Positions 44,070-56,583 of a DNA stretch of 64,000 nucleotides are shown one piece after another. Both the position numbers and the translations under genes were made by a program. The stretch is from Oenanthe sinensis (taxonomy: Eukaryota; Streptophyta; Magnoliopsida; Apiales; Apiaceae), in contig JAPMAC010000221.1 in NCBI GenBank assembly GCA_028671895.1, positions 3,286,001-3,350,000 of the forward strand, given 5' to 3'. Under the pieces are notes generated by a model that was not told the origin of the DNA, ran no database searches, and saw nothing but the letters and a program-made list of their open reading frames with translations. Each line of letters starts with the position of its first letter. Position 1 is the stretch's first letter.

Positions 44070-46170
44070 GATTCAAAATAGTCTATCCAAAGTTTTTTTT
44101 TGGTCCATCAAATCATTTTAATTGAAGTATTGTCATCAATGAGTACTCAGGTATCTTGCATATATCAAGGCATGTTAATCTATGCATGGGAGAAAAATAG
44201 ATAATGGACTCATGTTTTATTGGTAAATATAATGGGATAGAATTGTAACATTAGGTCCCGTTTATGTTATGTATTCAAAACCTTGTGTTTTCAGTTGGGC
44301 CTTGGGCTCGTCTGTCACATTTTATTTTTTAAAGAGAGACAATTTTATCTTCCATTTTTTTTTCAAAAACGCAATGTAAAGCTTTGTTTTCAAAAAATAT
44401 TATTAAAAATGCAAAATAACATTGCATTTTTAAAAATTCAAGATAAAGTTGTGCTTTTAATTAATACAATTTTTTAAAAAACTATGATATATTTTACTGT
44501 TTTTTACTGCAGAAATAGTTGTAAGGTCGTTTATTTCATATATTTATCAAAAATTATATTACATATTCTTAAGCTTATTTTTCAAACTAGTTGCAACTTG
44601 CAAGGTCCTTTTATCTCATATCTTTACCAAAAACTATACTACATATTCTTACACCAATGACAAATCTTATGATGGTGTTAACTCTTTTGCGTATAATTTA
44701 GAATAGAAAAGCACTGCATATCATAATTCAAAAAAACTGATCTTTAAAATATTAAAAAAATAATGTTAAAATTTTGTTTGCTTAAAATACAATTTTAAGA
44801 TTAATCAAGTTTATGACTAATTTTCAATTATCAATCGACTATCAATTACTTAATTACATAAATTAATTAATTTTTCAATAATTTATCAGATTAATCAAGT
44901 TTAAGAGTAATATTCAATAATTCAGGAGTTGACATTTTTAATCGAACCTCCCTTTGAACTAATCGAGTTGACTAGTTTTCAAGGATTAACAAATCAACAC
45001 TCCTATCCTGATTAGTCGAGTTGACGCATAGTCAAAAAATCATGACAATAATACTTGTTGTGATCTAATTCTTTCCAGTTAAAAAAAGTGAAAAATATAT
45101 TTCATTCACATCATTTTTCTTTTAAAGTTTCAGTTCAGGTATTTTAAATTGCTATACATATTATTTGAAAAGGTATGGTTTCTACATAGAGGGGAAAAAA
45201 TAGTGTTTACATAAAGGAAAAAAAATAGTGTTTATGTCATTCATTTTTGATGCGTTTAGATTTTTAACTTCTGACGCCATTGAGTTTCTTAGGAGAGTTC
45301 ATAAGATTATGACAAGATGTGATTGCAAGTTCGGCAGAATATATAATTTAAGAGAATTGGAGTTGCTATTCAATGGGTACTTTGTTTTACGTATACCTCG
45401 TATACTTATATAGGTTTCACCGTACTAATTGTTAATTTAATTATTTCAAAAGAGAAAAATAGAGGGAATTTTTTTAAAAAAATTGTGAATAAAAACATGC
45501 CACACTAAAATATATATTAAAAATAAAGGTATTTATTCGATTTTAAAAGCATCAAGTTGTAGAAATAGGGAGGGAGACAGAAATGTATTTCAAATAAATT
45601 TTATTCATAAAACATCTGCAAATGTATGAAGGTTTACCTAATATATCCTCACCGTAATAATAGAAAACTAGAAAACTATTTTTTTATTTACATGGGAAAC
45701 ACGTGAAAACAATAGTAATCTTTCTTTTAAAATTTTCATTATAGCTAAAATTAAGAAAAGTGTTTTTTAAATAATGATATGTATTTCAAATTATCTATCA
45801 ATAAAACATTCATCGCAAAAAAAAAAAAAAAAAAAAAAAAACTGAACTGAACTGAAAATGTCTTCAATTCTCTTTATTTTCAAATTAAAGCTTTTCTGGA
45901 AAAATGGTCAACCGGGCCTAAACATTTACATGAAAAGTAAAAGCAGTGCTACTTTTTCCGGTAATAGCTAAATGTATTATATCAAACCAGAAGAACACAA
46001 TCTACTAGTGTTTGCTCTGATTTATTTATTCTCTTTGTTTTTTGTTCTTGTTTGTATACCATATGATTTCAGAACAATTGTGAAAACAAAACAATGTCTT
46101 CAAACTTCTGAGAAGGTTTCACTAAGTAAACATTGTATCCAGTTGTGTCCTCACCTCCCTCAGACACCAA
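44070..46170. other. Intergenic AT-rich stretch
   Basis: No gene seen. MED33 3' UTR at its start. A 25-base A run at 45817-45841. ATTAATCGAGTTGAC-type short repeats at 44880-45020. The plus-strand frame at 45972-46220 shows a hydrophobic run but no family likeness. Confidence 0.6.
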
Positions 46171-49100
46171 TCATACCATGGGGAAAGAAGACCGGTGAGA
46201 TACGACTGCCCCATCATTAACACTCACCGATGATCGCCTCCATTGAACGTTATACTCCTGTAAAGAAACACATGATTATAGTTAGACTAAACCCAAGAAA
46301 ATGCAATAAACCATATGCATTGTCACAAAGGAAAAAGTCACAACGTTTCGAAGATAAGAAAATATTATAAATTTACATCATCTCACACCAAAGTTCAAGC
46401 ATAGGTTAGAAATATTGTATAAACAAACTCATTTACTCAACAAAATCGGTTGACTAGTATTACTTCGCACCACTCAAAATGTTGCATCACAAACCAGGAG
46501 GATTGCCGCCTAATATGCATGCAAGCCAGACTTGGCAGCAAACTTGCCAATTCTTTTGGGCAAAGAGGTGTGCAAATGATTATTTTTTCAAGATCATGTC
46601 ACAGAAAAGCTATTTGGCTAAATAAGTTCAGTATATAACCAGAAAAGAATAATTATAATCGATCATTATACCGAAAATAGTCAAATTATAATGCTAGTCA
46701 CAGACTCACAGTTATGATGTTCCCAACATTTTCTACCAACACAGATAAGAGAAAACGAATGACTAGTACAACCATTACAATTTCATCTCAAGAACTATGA
46801 CACCTGATCTCTCCCTACATATGAATAAGGCTTACCTCTAACTGCAACATTAAATGTAAAAGTAGATTATGAATTATGATCCTGTAAATCGGTCACACAG
46901 ATAATTCTGTACAATATCATACCCATACTACATTCGTTATCAGTGAACCAAGTCCACAAATGTATGTAATTACATGTATGCTCTTGTAATATGCATATGA
47001 AATAGAGATTTAAGAGAGAGAGAAATAAGTTTATCTATTCTGACAAAGGTACATAACGTGCTTAACTCTGCAACTCAAAAGTATGAGCACCAATAAAGAA
47101 AAATGTAATGACGAAGAAATCTTGAATTATAGTTTTCCACATATACTTATAAATAAAATATATACTATTGAGCATATTTAGTGATTAGAAGAATATACCA
47201 AGGATTTTAACCTTTTGGGTTGGACCAAAATGAAGAAGAGAGGAAGTAGATTTTAAAGGCTGAACTTCACCGTCCAAATAAAATCATGTGTTGCTCAAAA
47301 TGAAGAAAAACAGATGCAGTATGCATAAACAGCTTCTATTGTAAATTTCGTCATGCAGTCTCTAACATAAGTTCAGGGCTATATCTAAGATAAATAATTC
47401 AATACAAGGAAAGTAGAGTAGGAAAAGGAGGTAAAAAGAAAGGAAAATGTTAACACTGATTAGTATAGTACTACTACTGGAATCTTAAAGACTAATAGTG
47501 ACTGGCAATCAAAAAGGAGGAAGCAGATAAGTTCCAGCTCATGACCAATATTATTCAATATAATGGATTTTATTCAGCTATACATGTTCAAGCCTTCAAG
47601 GTCAGTACGAAGTTGCCCTTCTAACTAATTTGACAGAGAGCTAATTGAAAAACAGAAAATAACTACTCTACTCTGTGATAATTCTTTCAAATACCCATCT
47701 TACCCGGACTTTTTTTTTCATCTCGAGTATCCATGTCAAGCAATAGACGATCAACATTTTTATTTTGGACGAAAACATGCAATTTAATAGAAGTGCTGAG
47801 TCTAACACTAGGAAACGTATCCACATTAGACACTTTCTGCTGGCAACATAGCCAAATACCACAAATTTTAGTAGTCACGTTACAAAATTGGAATCATATT
47901 TATCATGCTAAAATCTAATTGTTGCTAATGTGTCGCCTTTTTTATCTGAGTAGAAAGTAACTAAGATGTTGTTCATCAACACAGGATACTAGTTAAATAT
48001 GCAGTATGCACCAGATATATGTTTCATATAGCTGTCCTCGAGTGAACCAAATGAAAAAAAAAGTATATTTGATAGAAAAATATTATCTTTTAAGCTTTTA
48101 TTTTAAAGCCAGTTAGTAGCATTTTCTGAGCTGTTGTTTGCTCTTGCTGCAACATACATTTTGTTCATGGTTGGAATACAGACGGGATTATATTCGACCA
48201 AATACATGTCAATATATATATCCAAAATTCAAATCACACATCATTTTTTCTAAATGAATTAACAATCAAATAAGATTCTTTAACATTTGTCATCAACATG
48301 ACATGCTGGGACTAGTGAGTTGTGAATGACGAACAGTGTTCTAGTAATCAGCAGGCTCATGGCTAGCTGAAATAATATTGCAAATGTTTCTTCTTTCTTG
48401 GACTTGGACATTATCCCATTATAATAACTCAACTCCAAAATTACAATGACTTATGACATACAATCTTGAATATCTACGAAGGATAAAGTTTCCATGTATT
48501 ATTTTTCTATCAATTTAATTAAAAATGTTAAAGCGGTAACATGCATCTGGCAAGGCAGGGTAGTGGGTACTACTAGATTTCAAAATTTAAGTGGAAAGTG
48601 AAGGCTGTAATATAAATACACATGTAAATAAATATACAAAGTCACAAGGAAGCATAAATATGTCTTCAACTATAAATTTGATCATTGCATTGTGCTATAC
48701 CTATGAAGCAGGATTATTCACTTGGGTAAAGAATTGTGTATCAACGTATTTCAGCCAAAAAAAATTGTGGCAGTAAAGGAATTGGGTTTAAAAAAAGGTA
48801 AAGGAATGGGACTTCAATTAAAAAACTTCCCCAAATTGAAGAAGCACGCAATGCAAGGGAATGCGGCAGGTGGCATATCCACGTATATCAGCAAAAAAAA
48901 CCGCGGGGTGCGGGAGGGGTATAAAACGTAATTTTAGTTGGGTTTAAAACAAAAAGAAAAGGAACGGGCCTTCAATTAAAAACTTCCCCAAATTGAAGAA
49001 GCACACAGTGCGAGGGAGTGCGGCAGGTGGCATATCCACGTATATCAGCAAAAAAATATTGTGGGGGTGTGAGGGGTAGAAAATGTAATTTTAGTTGGGT

Positions 49101-49192
49101 TTAAAAGAAAAAGAAAAGGAACGGGACTTTAATTAAAAACTTCCCAAAATTGAAGACTTACCCAGTTGCCCTAATTGACGAGGAGGCGACAT
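46171..49192 (-). CDS. Possible unidentified spliced gene (candidate exons only)
   Basis: Three exon-like pieces on the minus strand. (1) 49162-49192: ATG, MSPPRQLGQL, then CTGG|GTAAGT, a strong donor. (2) 47704-47839: acceptor TTGCCAG, then QKVSNVDTFPSVRLSTSIKL, then HVFVQNKNVDRLLLDMDTRD, ending CCGG|GTAAGA. (3) 46171-46257: acceptor TGTTTCTTTACAG, then EYNVQWRRSSVSVNDGAVVS and HRSSFPMV, then TGA. Their phases do not join directly, so at least one exon would be missing. I do not recognise the protein. Codon use and splice signals look better than chance, but there is no homology support. The 157-bp tandem repeat would lie in intron 1. Confidence 0.25.
48782..49150. repeat. 157-bp tandem repeat, about 2.4 copies
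   Basis: Copies start at 48782, 48938 and 49095 with TTGGGTTTAAAA. Each contains CTTCAATTAAAAACTTCCCC, a GGCAGGTGGCATATCCACG segment and a G-rich stretch. The copies differ at about ten percent of positions. No coding role is evident. Confidence 0.88.
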
Positions 49193-50924
49193 CTTCGCCG
49201 GACTGTATCACCAATCATACTCCGGTGTCCGACATCTTTAATTAAGACCGGTACCCATCGATTCTCTGCATATATCCCTAATTGTACCACTGATTCACTG
49301 TGTGTGTGTGTGTATCAAATCTCTTTGGATTCATATGTTATATTCTGATGTTATGTACAAGCGCAGACACGCGCACACACACACACATATATGCATGTAT
49401 ATGTTGAGTATTGCTGTGTCTGGACTGTGTTGTATGATAGTGTCTGTTCCTTCATTTGTTTCACCCCGACTCTGTAGTGTGAACAGTGAACTCACACAAT
49501 TGTTTCTTTTATTTGAATTATACTCTTGCTTCTGTTAATTAATTGTATATACTTCATATATTTATAATTGTTTTTAATTGTCGTATCACCCCGCACCAGA
49601 ATACCATATTTTTTATTTTGCCGAATTTCTGTATCCCCGCACCGGCATAACCCCGAGCCTGCACCCATGCTTCCTAATTGCTATATTATGTAAAAATCCC
49701 AGGATTTAAACTGTTATGTCTACAACTGTTAAAAAACCAACCACAAAATTAAAATTAAGAAAGCCTGGTTCACAACTGCATACTTGCAACATATAAGTGC
49801 ATTTATCTACGATGATCTATCAACTTTTGATAGTAACTAACACACCTTTACCCCCCCCCCCCCAAACCCACCCCGGTAATTTACTAGTATGCCATCAGGA
49901 GCCATAAAACACCTATAGCAACAGTCCTATAAAACTAACACAAACAAACTTGAATAATTCCACTTCTCCAAGTCTGAATCCAACTGTACACAACTATATC
50001 TCAGTTACTACCTACTATCAATCCAAACCCTTAATAAACTCTGTTGTATAACAACAAAGGAATTATGGAACAAAATTAGTAACGGATAGAGTTGGGTGAT
50101 TCAATTGCAGAAGAACTACTAACCGAAAGAATGGCCAACAGCACAAGCGATAAAAACACTTCTATAGCAAGAGAGATCTCTCAGTCTTGTGGACATCCCT
50201 CTACCCATTGGTATGGTTAGAGCAACTCCAATGCAACTAGCCATTTTTCTAGCTAAACAAGTATATTTAATTGACTACGTAAAATATGGCTAGATAAATT
50301 TCAGTTTTACTCCAAGCATGCTAGTTATATTGGCTAGTAATTTGATTAATTTATATTTGATCTACCTATTAGCTTCATTCAATTTGGTGGGTAGATGAAT
50401 TGATGGGGAAGAACTGAAGAAGAAAACATGGCATAATAGAAAATTATAAAACTTGATAATAGCCAGGAGTAGAGGCTGGCTATATATGCTGAAGAAATCT
50501 TGCCCGACTATAACTTTAACTAGCCACGTAAGCCCGCTGGAGAGAAGCCACTAGCTATTACAACTAACCAAGGCAGTTGGCGATCTGCTCTTAGTGAGTA
50601 TTAGTGTTTCTTGAATTGATTAATATGATAAAAAGATAAAATTTTACAATTCAACGAGCTCTTAAAATAGAAAAATTAACCCCAAAACTAATCCTAATCA
50701 TAAGCAAAGTACTCCTAATCAGTATAACATTAGTAATGCCAATCCACTACCATGATAAACGAAACAACTCCAATTAGTACTCCACTATCACAACCTAGAC
50801 ATTCAATTCAATTCAATCAACATTAAGCAAAAAGATTAAATTTTTAAGCATAAAATCCTAAAAAGCACAAATCTTTACTCACAAAACAATGAATACCACA
50901 TGATCCAATCCAGAATCAAGAAAC
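49193..50924. other. Intergenic stretch with microsatellites
   Basis: GT run at about 49299-49313, CA run at about 49371-49387, C run at 49851-49863. The 3' UTR of the gene at 50925 probably lies at its right end. Nothing else recognised. Confidence 0.55.
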
Positions 50925-51545
50925 TCACTTTTTATGTTTCCGTCCACGCTTAACACTCCAACCTTCAAGCTTAGCAACCGGGCAACCACATTTAGCCCGA
51001 AAAATCAAAACAGCACGGCCATTAGGCGGAGCCATCTTCCTCAACTCCCCTCTCAAGCATTCATAATCAGGGTTCGCTTCTTTCCCACCTTTCCAAGGCA
51101 ACAAATCAACTTCTCTAACACCCTTACCATCCAATCTCAAACACTCTTCATTCTGAAGCTGCAAATCAAACTCTAAATCCCTTTTCAAGCCTTTACAGCC
51201 CAGTCTCTTACATTTTCTTGAGCCAAAACAGAGATGAAAAACAAGAATAGTAGACACAAAGAAAAGAGAGAAGGAGACGTAGTAAATGGATATATTAAAG
51301 TCAAGGGCATAAAGGGAAGGTGAGATTATAGGGATTAATAAAGAGATTGAGTGAAAAATGTAAGATAAGTAAGATGAGATCAAGAAAGTGCCAGAGAAAA
51401 GAGCAAGAATGAAGATGATGACGTCACCTATGTTGGAAGGGGAGTGTTGACATGGTGGGGATTGATTGGAATTAGGGTTAGGGTTTGATGGGTATCTTGG
51501 CATGGTGATGATGGAGGAGGAGAGGTGGTGCTGGTGATGGCGCAT
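50925..51545 (-). CDS. At5g19025-like membrane protein (L34e superfamily)
   Basis: Intact single-exon gene of 206 residues from the ATG at 51543-51545. An in-frame ATG at 51692 would add 49 residues, but they look like UTR. Residues 1-40 are His/Ser/Pro/Asn-rich and disordered. Two hydrophobic stretches at about 41-72 and 86-108 should span a membrane. The C-terminal 95 residues are the family signature: CFGSRKCKRLGCKG, EFDLQLQNEEC, LPWKGG, NPDYECLRGELRKMAPPNGRA and CGCPVAKLEGW, ending in a basic RGRKHKK tail. The family is plant-specific in my memory, is filed as 'ribosomal protein L34e superfamily' or 'At5g19025-like', and has no assigned function. The Cys pairs could bind metal (inference). 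It is the only undamaged gene in the window. The TCA at 50925-50927 is its stop. Confidence 0.88.
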   Translation of the reverse strand: MRHHQHHLSSSIITMPRYPSNPNPNSNQSPPCQHSPSNIGDVIIFILALFSGTFLISSYLSYIFHSISLLIPIISPSLYALDFNISIYYVSFSLFFVSTILVFHLCFGSRKCKRLGCKGLKRDLEFDLQLQNEECLRLDGKGVREVDLLPWKGGKEANPDYECLRGELRKMAPPNGRAVLIFRAKCGCPVAKLEGWSVKRGRKHKK

Positions 51546-52479
51546 GTTAGTGCATATATGGTGGGGGGATGGGCTTCGCACTTGAAATACAAGTGTTTTT
51601 CTTTTGGGTCGGGTCGGGTTAGTTTGTACTTGTTTGTTGGTAATACTGTAATATAGAATGGGCAAGGACTTGATTACGAAGGTAACGCGCATTTTAGTTC
51701 ACTTCCGACTATATGCCGTACGTTAGCGTGTCTCTTTCCGAATTAACTGTCTTATTTATTTTTTTATCAATTTTACTTTTTATGATTAATTTTATTCAAT
51801 TTTAACTAATAATTAAAAATTATTCATTTATATTTCTAAAATATTGAAAAATACATTTTAAAATAAATTAAATATATTTTCTGATGATATATTATATGTA
51901 ATTTTCAATCAAATTTTGGTCAATTTAACCACAGAAAAGTCAAACAAGACATTTAATTTGAGAGTATATTTTATTTTCTTTGGAAGATATCTAATTTGGT
52001 TGATTGATATTCTAAAAGAGTAATGCTCCAAAAATAATTTTAATTTTTTAAAAAAATATAATTTGCTTCTCAAATATTTTTTTCAAATAATGTGGCATGA
52101 CATATAGTTTATTTTAATTTGTGTCTCATAATATTATTATTAGAAAGTTATCAATTACATGCATATCAACTCAGCAATTAAATGCACGCGAGATCTCATA
52201 TTATTATTAAGAAAATTATCAATTATACACATATATACCTTATAGCAGTTGAGACAATTTTTTGGTATCTAACATTTTTTATTTTAAAATGGCATTCTTT
52301 TTTATTTATAGAGAGAAATCATTTTATTCTTTTAGAAAATTATTAAGATAAGATATTTTCTAGCTAATATTTCGTTATTAATATTTTTATATGATTTTAT
52401 TTAAGTAATATATCTCTAAAAGATATTGTTATTATTGTTTTTTTTTACAGCTATTGTCAAATATAAGCTGCCTTTTCTG
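51546..52479. other. Promoter side of the At5g19025-like gene and AT-rich DNA
   Basis: 5' UTR and promoter of the gene at 50925-51545 read leftward from here. No clear TATA box can be singled out. Otherwise AT-rich without genes. Confidence 0.5.
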
Positions 52480-52705
52480 GATTAGACCCAGAGTGACCGT
52501 TTCAGATTTCTTAAACTTAAAATAAGTTATTGTCTTTTATTTTTATTTTTAAAGATAAATATTTATTTTAAAATTTTAAAATCAAATATTATTTTCAAAA
52601 TAAAAAATAAGTTACTTATTTTCAGAAAAGTATATACATACCTACTTTTTCCGGAAATAAAGACTTATTTTCGGAAAATAAGTGCGGCCAAACACCCCCT
52701 ATAGT
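52480..52705 (-). mobile_element. MITE-like element, copy 2
   Basis: Reverse complement of copy 1 (16262-16490): it shares TTTCCGGAAAAAGTAGGTATGT, ACTTTTCTGAAAATAAGTAAC and TTTGATTTTAAAAT words in the same order. Ends GTGTTTGGCCGCAC (minus-strand start) and GAAACGGTCAC. Confidence 0.78.
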
Positions 52706-54453
52706 ACTCGTAATTGCTTATTTTGATTTGCGCGTATTTAAAAATTCTGATTCTTTTTTTTAGAAACTAGATAGGATATAATACTGATATGCACGTATCT
52801 TTTTAAAAATATTGTGATTAAATAAAACTTTTCGTGCAATCTGTCAAATTTTCAAATTTCAAAATATAGTAAGGGAAATATTAAGTACCCTCAAAATTGT
52901 TAGAAATGTTTAATGAAAAATGTTAGATATTCCAAAAATTATCTCAAATGATAAGTTGTCATGTATTTAATTGGTAAATTTCTGACACAGGCGTGTATAC
53001 ATATACATCCACGAATTAAAATAAGAAAAATGTTAAATAACTCAAAATTTGTCCTAAATATTAAGTTGTCGGTAACTTTTTTATAATAATATGAGACCCC
53101 GCGTATATGCATATGCTCATACGAATTAAAATAAATCATATGTGATGATACGTTACTTGAAAAAAAAATTAAGATTAATTTTGGGTAGCAATACTCTTAA
53201 AATAAGTCGTATATAGTGTCACGTTATTTGAAAAAAAAATATGGGATAACTTTTACGCAGCACTAGTCACGTTGAATTGTCATATACATAAAAAATCATA
53301 TATAATGATACCTTATTTAAAAAAAATTAAAATTATTTTTGACGTACATATCATTATCTTATTCATGTAATAATCAAGTACAAATTGGGAGCTGATAAGA
53401 AATTGTAATGGGCGAGTTGTCAGTATGTCACTAATTAGATTGCTCATATTCGCATTTAGTAGCAAATCAGGAATTTTTTAAAAAGATCTCAGAAAAAAAT
53501 TCCTCTAAATTAATACATTAATAAATTTTTTAATTGATGTATGAAATTTTAAAAGAAGAATAGAAGATTACCCAGTAAAAAAGTATAATAATTAATTTGT
53601 TTAAAATTAAATTTAATTATTTGACAAATAAATTTTATTACTATAACTTATAAATATAAGTTTTTCCTTTCAGTTAAATATTTATTTAAATGTAATAAAT
53701 AATATAATTGAGTACATTTATGAGTAACATTGATATTTTGTTTGACTTATTTAATAAATAATTTAAAATACATATATATATATATTATTTATAAATTATT
53801 TTTCGGGAGAAAAAGCTAGGACGCCTAAAATTGTAAAATTACCACCTTAGGAGCATTTGAACTTGTTGACTTCTAGTTTGACGCAATTTGATACAAAACA
53901 AATAAAATTGATTGACAATGAAATGATTTTTTTTTAAAAAAAATAGTCTCTATCCTTTTCTCGTACAAGCATGTATGTACTCAGCAGTTCAAACCAAACC
54001 AATGTTTTGAAAGTTGAAACTAAGTTTGTGTTACAGTGACACGAAAATTATAATTTACGATACTTTTCTTTTTAGGATCTCCCACCAATTCTTTAAATTA
54101 CTAAAAATAATAATTTTTAATAATAAAATATATTATTATAGCCACTATTTCACTCCACTTTTTCAACACTTTACACTCACTACTTCACTTATTTTAACAA
54201 TAAAATCACTATTACACTCATTACTTCATTTATTTTAACAATATTACACCCACTATTTTTCGTCTATCTGCCCAAATCAAATGTAAATATTTGACCGATA
54301 CGGAGGGACTAATATACAGTACCTAGTAATAAGTTGTTAGGCTTCCTGAATATTTGGGCAAAAAGTAAAACTAGCTATAATTATAAATCTACGAAGTCTT
54401 CGTTTTCTCTAATTCTTACATAATCATAGTTGACTAGGCTATTACATGAGCTG
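52706..54453. other. AT-rich intergenic stretch with Stowaway-like piece
   Basis: No gene. Several copies of an ATAATGATACGTTATTTGAAAAAAAATTA-type phrase occur at 53130-53340 (the words TGATAC...TTATTTAAAAAA repeat about four times). At about 54290-54310, GACCGATACGGAGGGACTA looks like the end of a Stowaway-type MITE; its partner end was not found. Confidence 0.45.
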
Positions 54454-54947
54454 TGTTATAATATACATGTATGTGATTGTCAAAGTGTTTCCACCTCGCA
54501 GCTTCACATGCAAATTCAAAGATTAGATTGATGTAAATGTTAGTCTGCTTCACTCTTTCCAAAACACGTATTAGTATATTTCCAATACATGTATCGCTGT
54601 ACATTCAAAACAGTGTTCATATGTAATCCAGGTAGTAAAATTATGTCTATAAATATCGCTCTGTATAACACACTTGATACTTAGAATAAATGAGAAGAAT
54701 AACATGATCTCTCTCTAATATTTATATCTCGAGTTGTATCATTATTATAAATTATTAGTATATTTCCAATACATGTATCGTTGTACATTTAAAACAGTGT
54801 TCATATGTAATCCAGGTAGTAAAATTATGTCTATAAATAGCGCTCTGTATAACACACTTGATACATAGAAGAAATGAGAAGAATAACATGATATCTCTCT
54901 AATATTTATATCTCGAGTTGTATCATTATTATAAATTATTTATAACA
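54454..54947 (+). mobile_element. 5' LTR of copia element E (plus) with internal tandem duplication
   Basis: 494 bp, starting TGTTATAA and ending TTATAACA, an 8-bp terminal inverted repeat. It is followed directly by CGTTATCAGCACGAG, a primer-side sequence known from plant copia elements. A 184-bp segment is duplicated in tandem (54571-54754 and 54755-54938), including the TATA-like TCTATAAATA and the CTCTCTAATATTTATATCTCG segment, so the LTR has two promoters. Confidence 0.85.
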
Positions 54948-55106
54948 CGTTATCAGCACGAGTCTCTGCCCGAGAAAGATTTATTTACGAAAGAGCTATT
55001 GCCCAAATAAGTTCTATTTAACAAAAGAGGTACGCTTTAAATTTATTTATTTTATTTTATAAATAACTGTTATAATTGCTCTCGTTATTATTTTATATTA
55101 CTCTTA

Positions 55107-55108
<2 letters not shown>

Positions 55109-55152
<44 letters not shown>
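55109..55152. repeat. (AT)n microsatellite
   Basis: About 44 bp of pure AT dinucleotides in the leader of element E. Confidence 0.95.
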
Positions 55153-55158
<6 letters not shown>

Positions 55159-55948
55159 TGTTATGCTTCTAATATTATTAGTTAAAATTTTATAGTTGAT
55201 TGTGTCGTCATAATTTTATATACGTGATTAATTGTTTATGTTTTAGCATGCATATTATTATATCATGTTTTAAATATTTATTTTGTAAATCAGAATGGCG
55301 AAACTTGCAAAATTAGAGTTTGTTGCTTTTGATGTTTCTGTGGATAATTATCTGTCTTGGGTGCTTGATGCTGAATTACATTTGAGTGCAAATAGGTTAA
55401 AAGACACTATAGAAACAGGGAAAACTCTAACTGCTGAACAAAATACAAAATCTATTATCTTCCTTAGGCACCACATTCATGCAGACTTAAAATCTTAATA
55501 CCTAACTGTTAAAAACCCACTCACCCTTTGGAATAATCTTAAAGACAGATTTGATCATCAAAAACTTATTTATTTACCCTCAGCCCGATATGATTGGATT
55601 AATCTAAGATTCCAAGATTTTAAATCTGTTTCTGAGTATAATTCTATAATGTTCAAAACAAGTTCAAAATTAATTTTTGTGTGGTGAGAAAATTACTGAT
55701 GCTGAAATGATTGAAAAGACCCTTTCAACCTTCCACCCCAACACTATAATTCTAGCACAACAATATAGGCAGCGCAATTTCACAAAGTACAGCGAGTTGA
55801 TATCTCTCCTTCTTGTAGCCGAAAAGAATAATGAGTTGTTGATGAAAAATCATCAGATTCGTCCCATAGGCTCTGCCCAGTTACCTGAAGTACATAACAC
55901 ATCATTCCAGAAGAATGAACGTGGAAAAGGGTATTTTTTTCCCAGTTG

Positions 55949-55979
55949 CACAAGTAGAAGGGGGGGTTGAATACTTGTG
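55949..55979 (-). promoter_or_regulatory. U5 hairpin of LTR-8
   Basis: Arms CACAAGTA / TACTTGTG pair perfectly over eight bases around TTCAACCCCCCCTTC. Confidence 0.75.
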
Positions 55980-56424
55980 TGTCTTTTCTGCCTGATTTTA
56001 AAATCAAATTCGATATGAATTAAGAACAAAGATCAAACACAAAGATATGAATAAGTACTGTTTGTATTATTGATGATTAAATACAAAACTCTCCTAGGGT
56101 GTACACAAACCCTAGCAGCTTCTCTGTGATTATCACAGCAACTCTCTCTATCTCTATGCTCTCACAAAATTTCACTCAGACAAATTTTGCTTCGACTTTT
56201 TTTCCACACCTTTACAATTAGGTTACATAGTGTTTATATAGAGAGCTGCCTATCAACTAATAATAGAAAGATAAATTACAATAGGAATAGAATTCCTAAT
56301 TATTAGTTGACAGTTTCCTTCTAGAATTCTCTTTCTTTCCCATAGCATATCTACAATATATTTATCTTGATCTTCGAAGACTTTCCATTCCTGTGATCTT
56401 CTTCCAAATTTAACTTCAACTGTA

Positions 56425-56583
56425 TAGACTCTGAATCCTTTAGACTCTGATGATCTTCAGACTCTGATCACATGTAGACTCTGATCACCTTCCAGACTCT
56501 GATCTTTATGCAGACTCTGGTTTCACTTTCTACAGAAATTCTTCTAAGTACAAGTAACATGAATGTTGACTATCTAGACTCTG
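56425..56583 (-). repeat. AGACTCTGATC repeat cluster of LTR-8
   Basis: Seven copies of (C/T)AGACTCTGATC-like words at spacings of 16-18 bp (the last about 60 bp away), upstream of the TATA box. Here the words are direct repeats rather than clear palindromes. Confidence 0.82.

Noticed and set aside
45972..46220. 82-codon frame with a hydrophobic stretch, possible small membrane protein
   Set aside because: Phe/Leu-rich AT-biased translation. Its 3' part overlaps the proposed minus-strand exon, and there is no family motif.
55109..55152. Origin or promoter element in the (AT)n tract
   Set aside because: A plain dinucleotide microsatellite in a retrotransposon leader.
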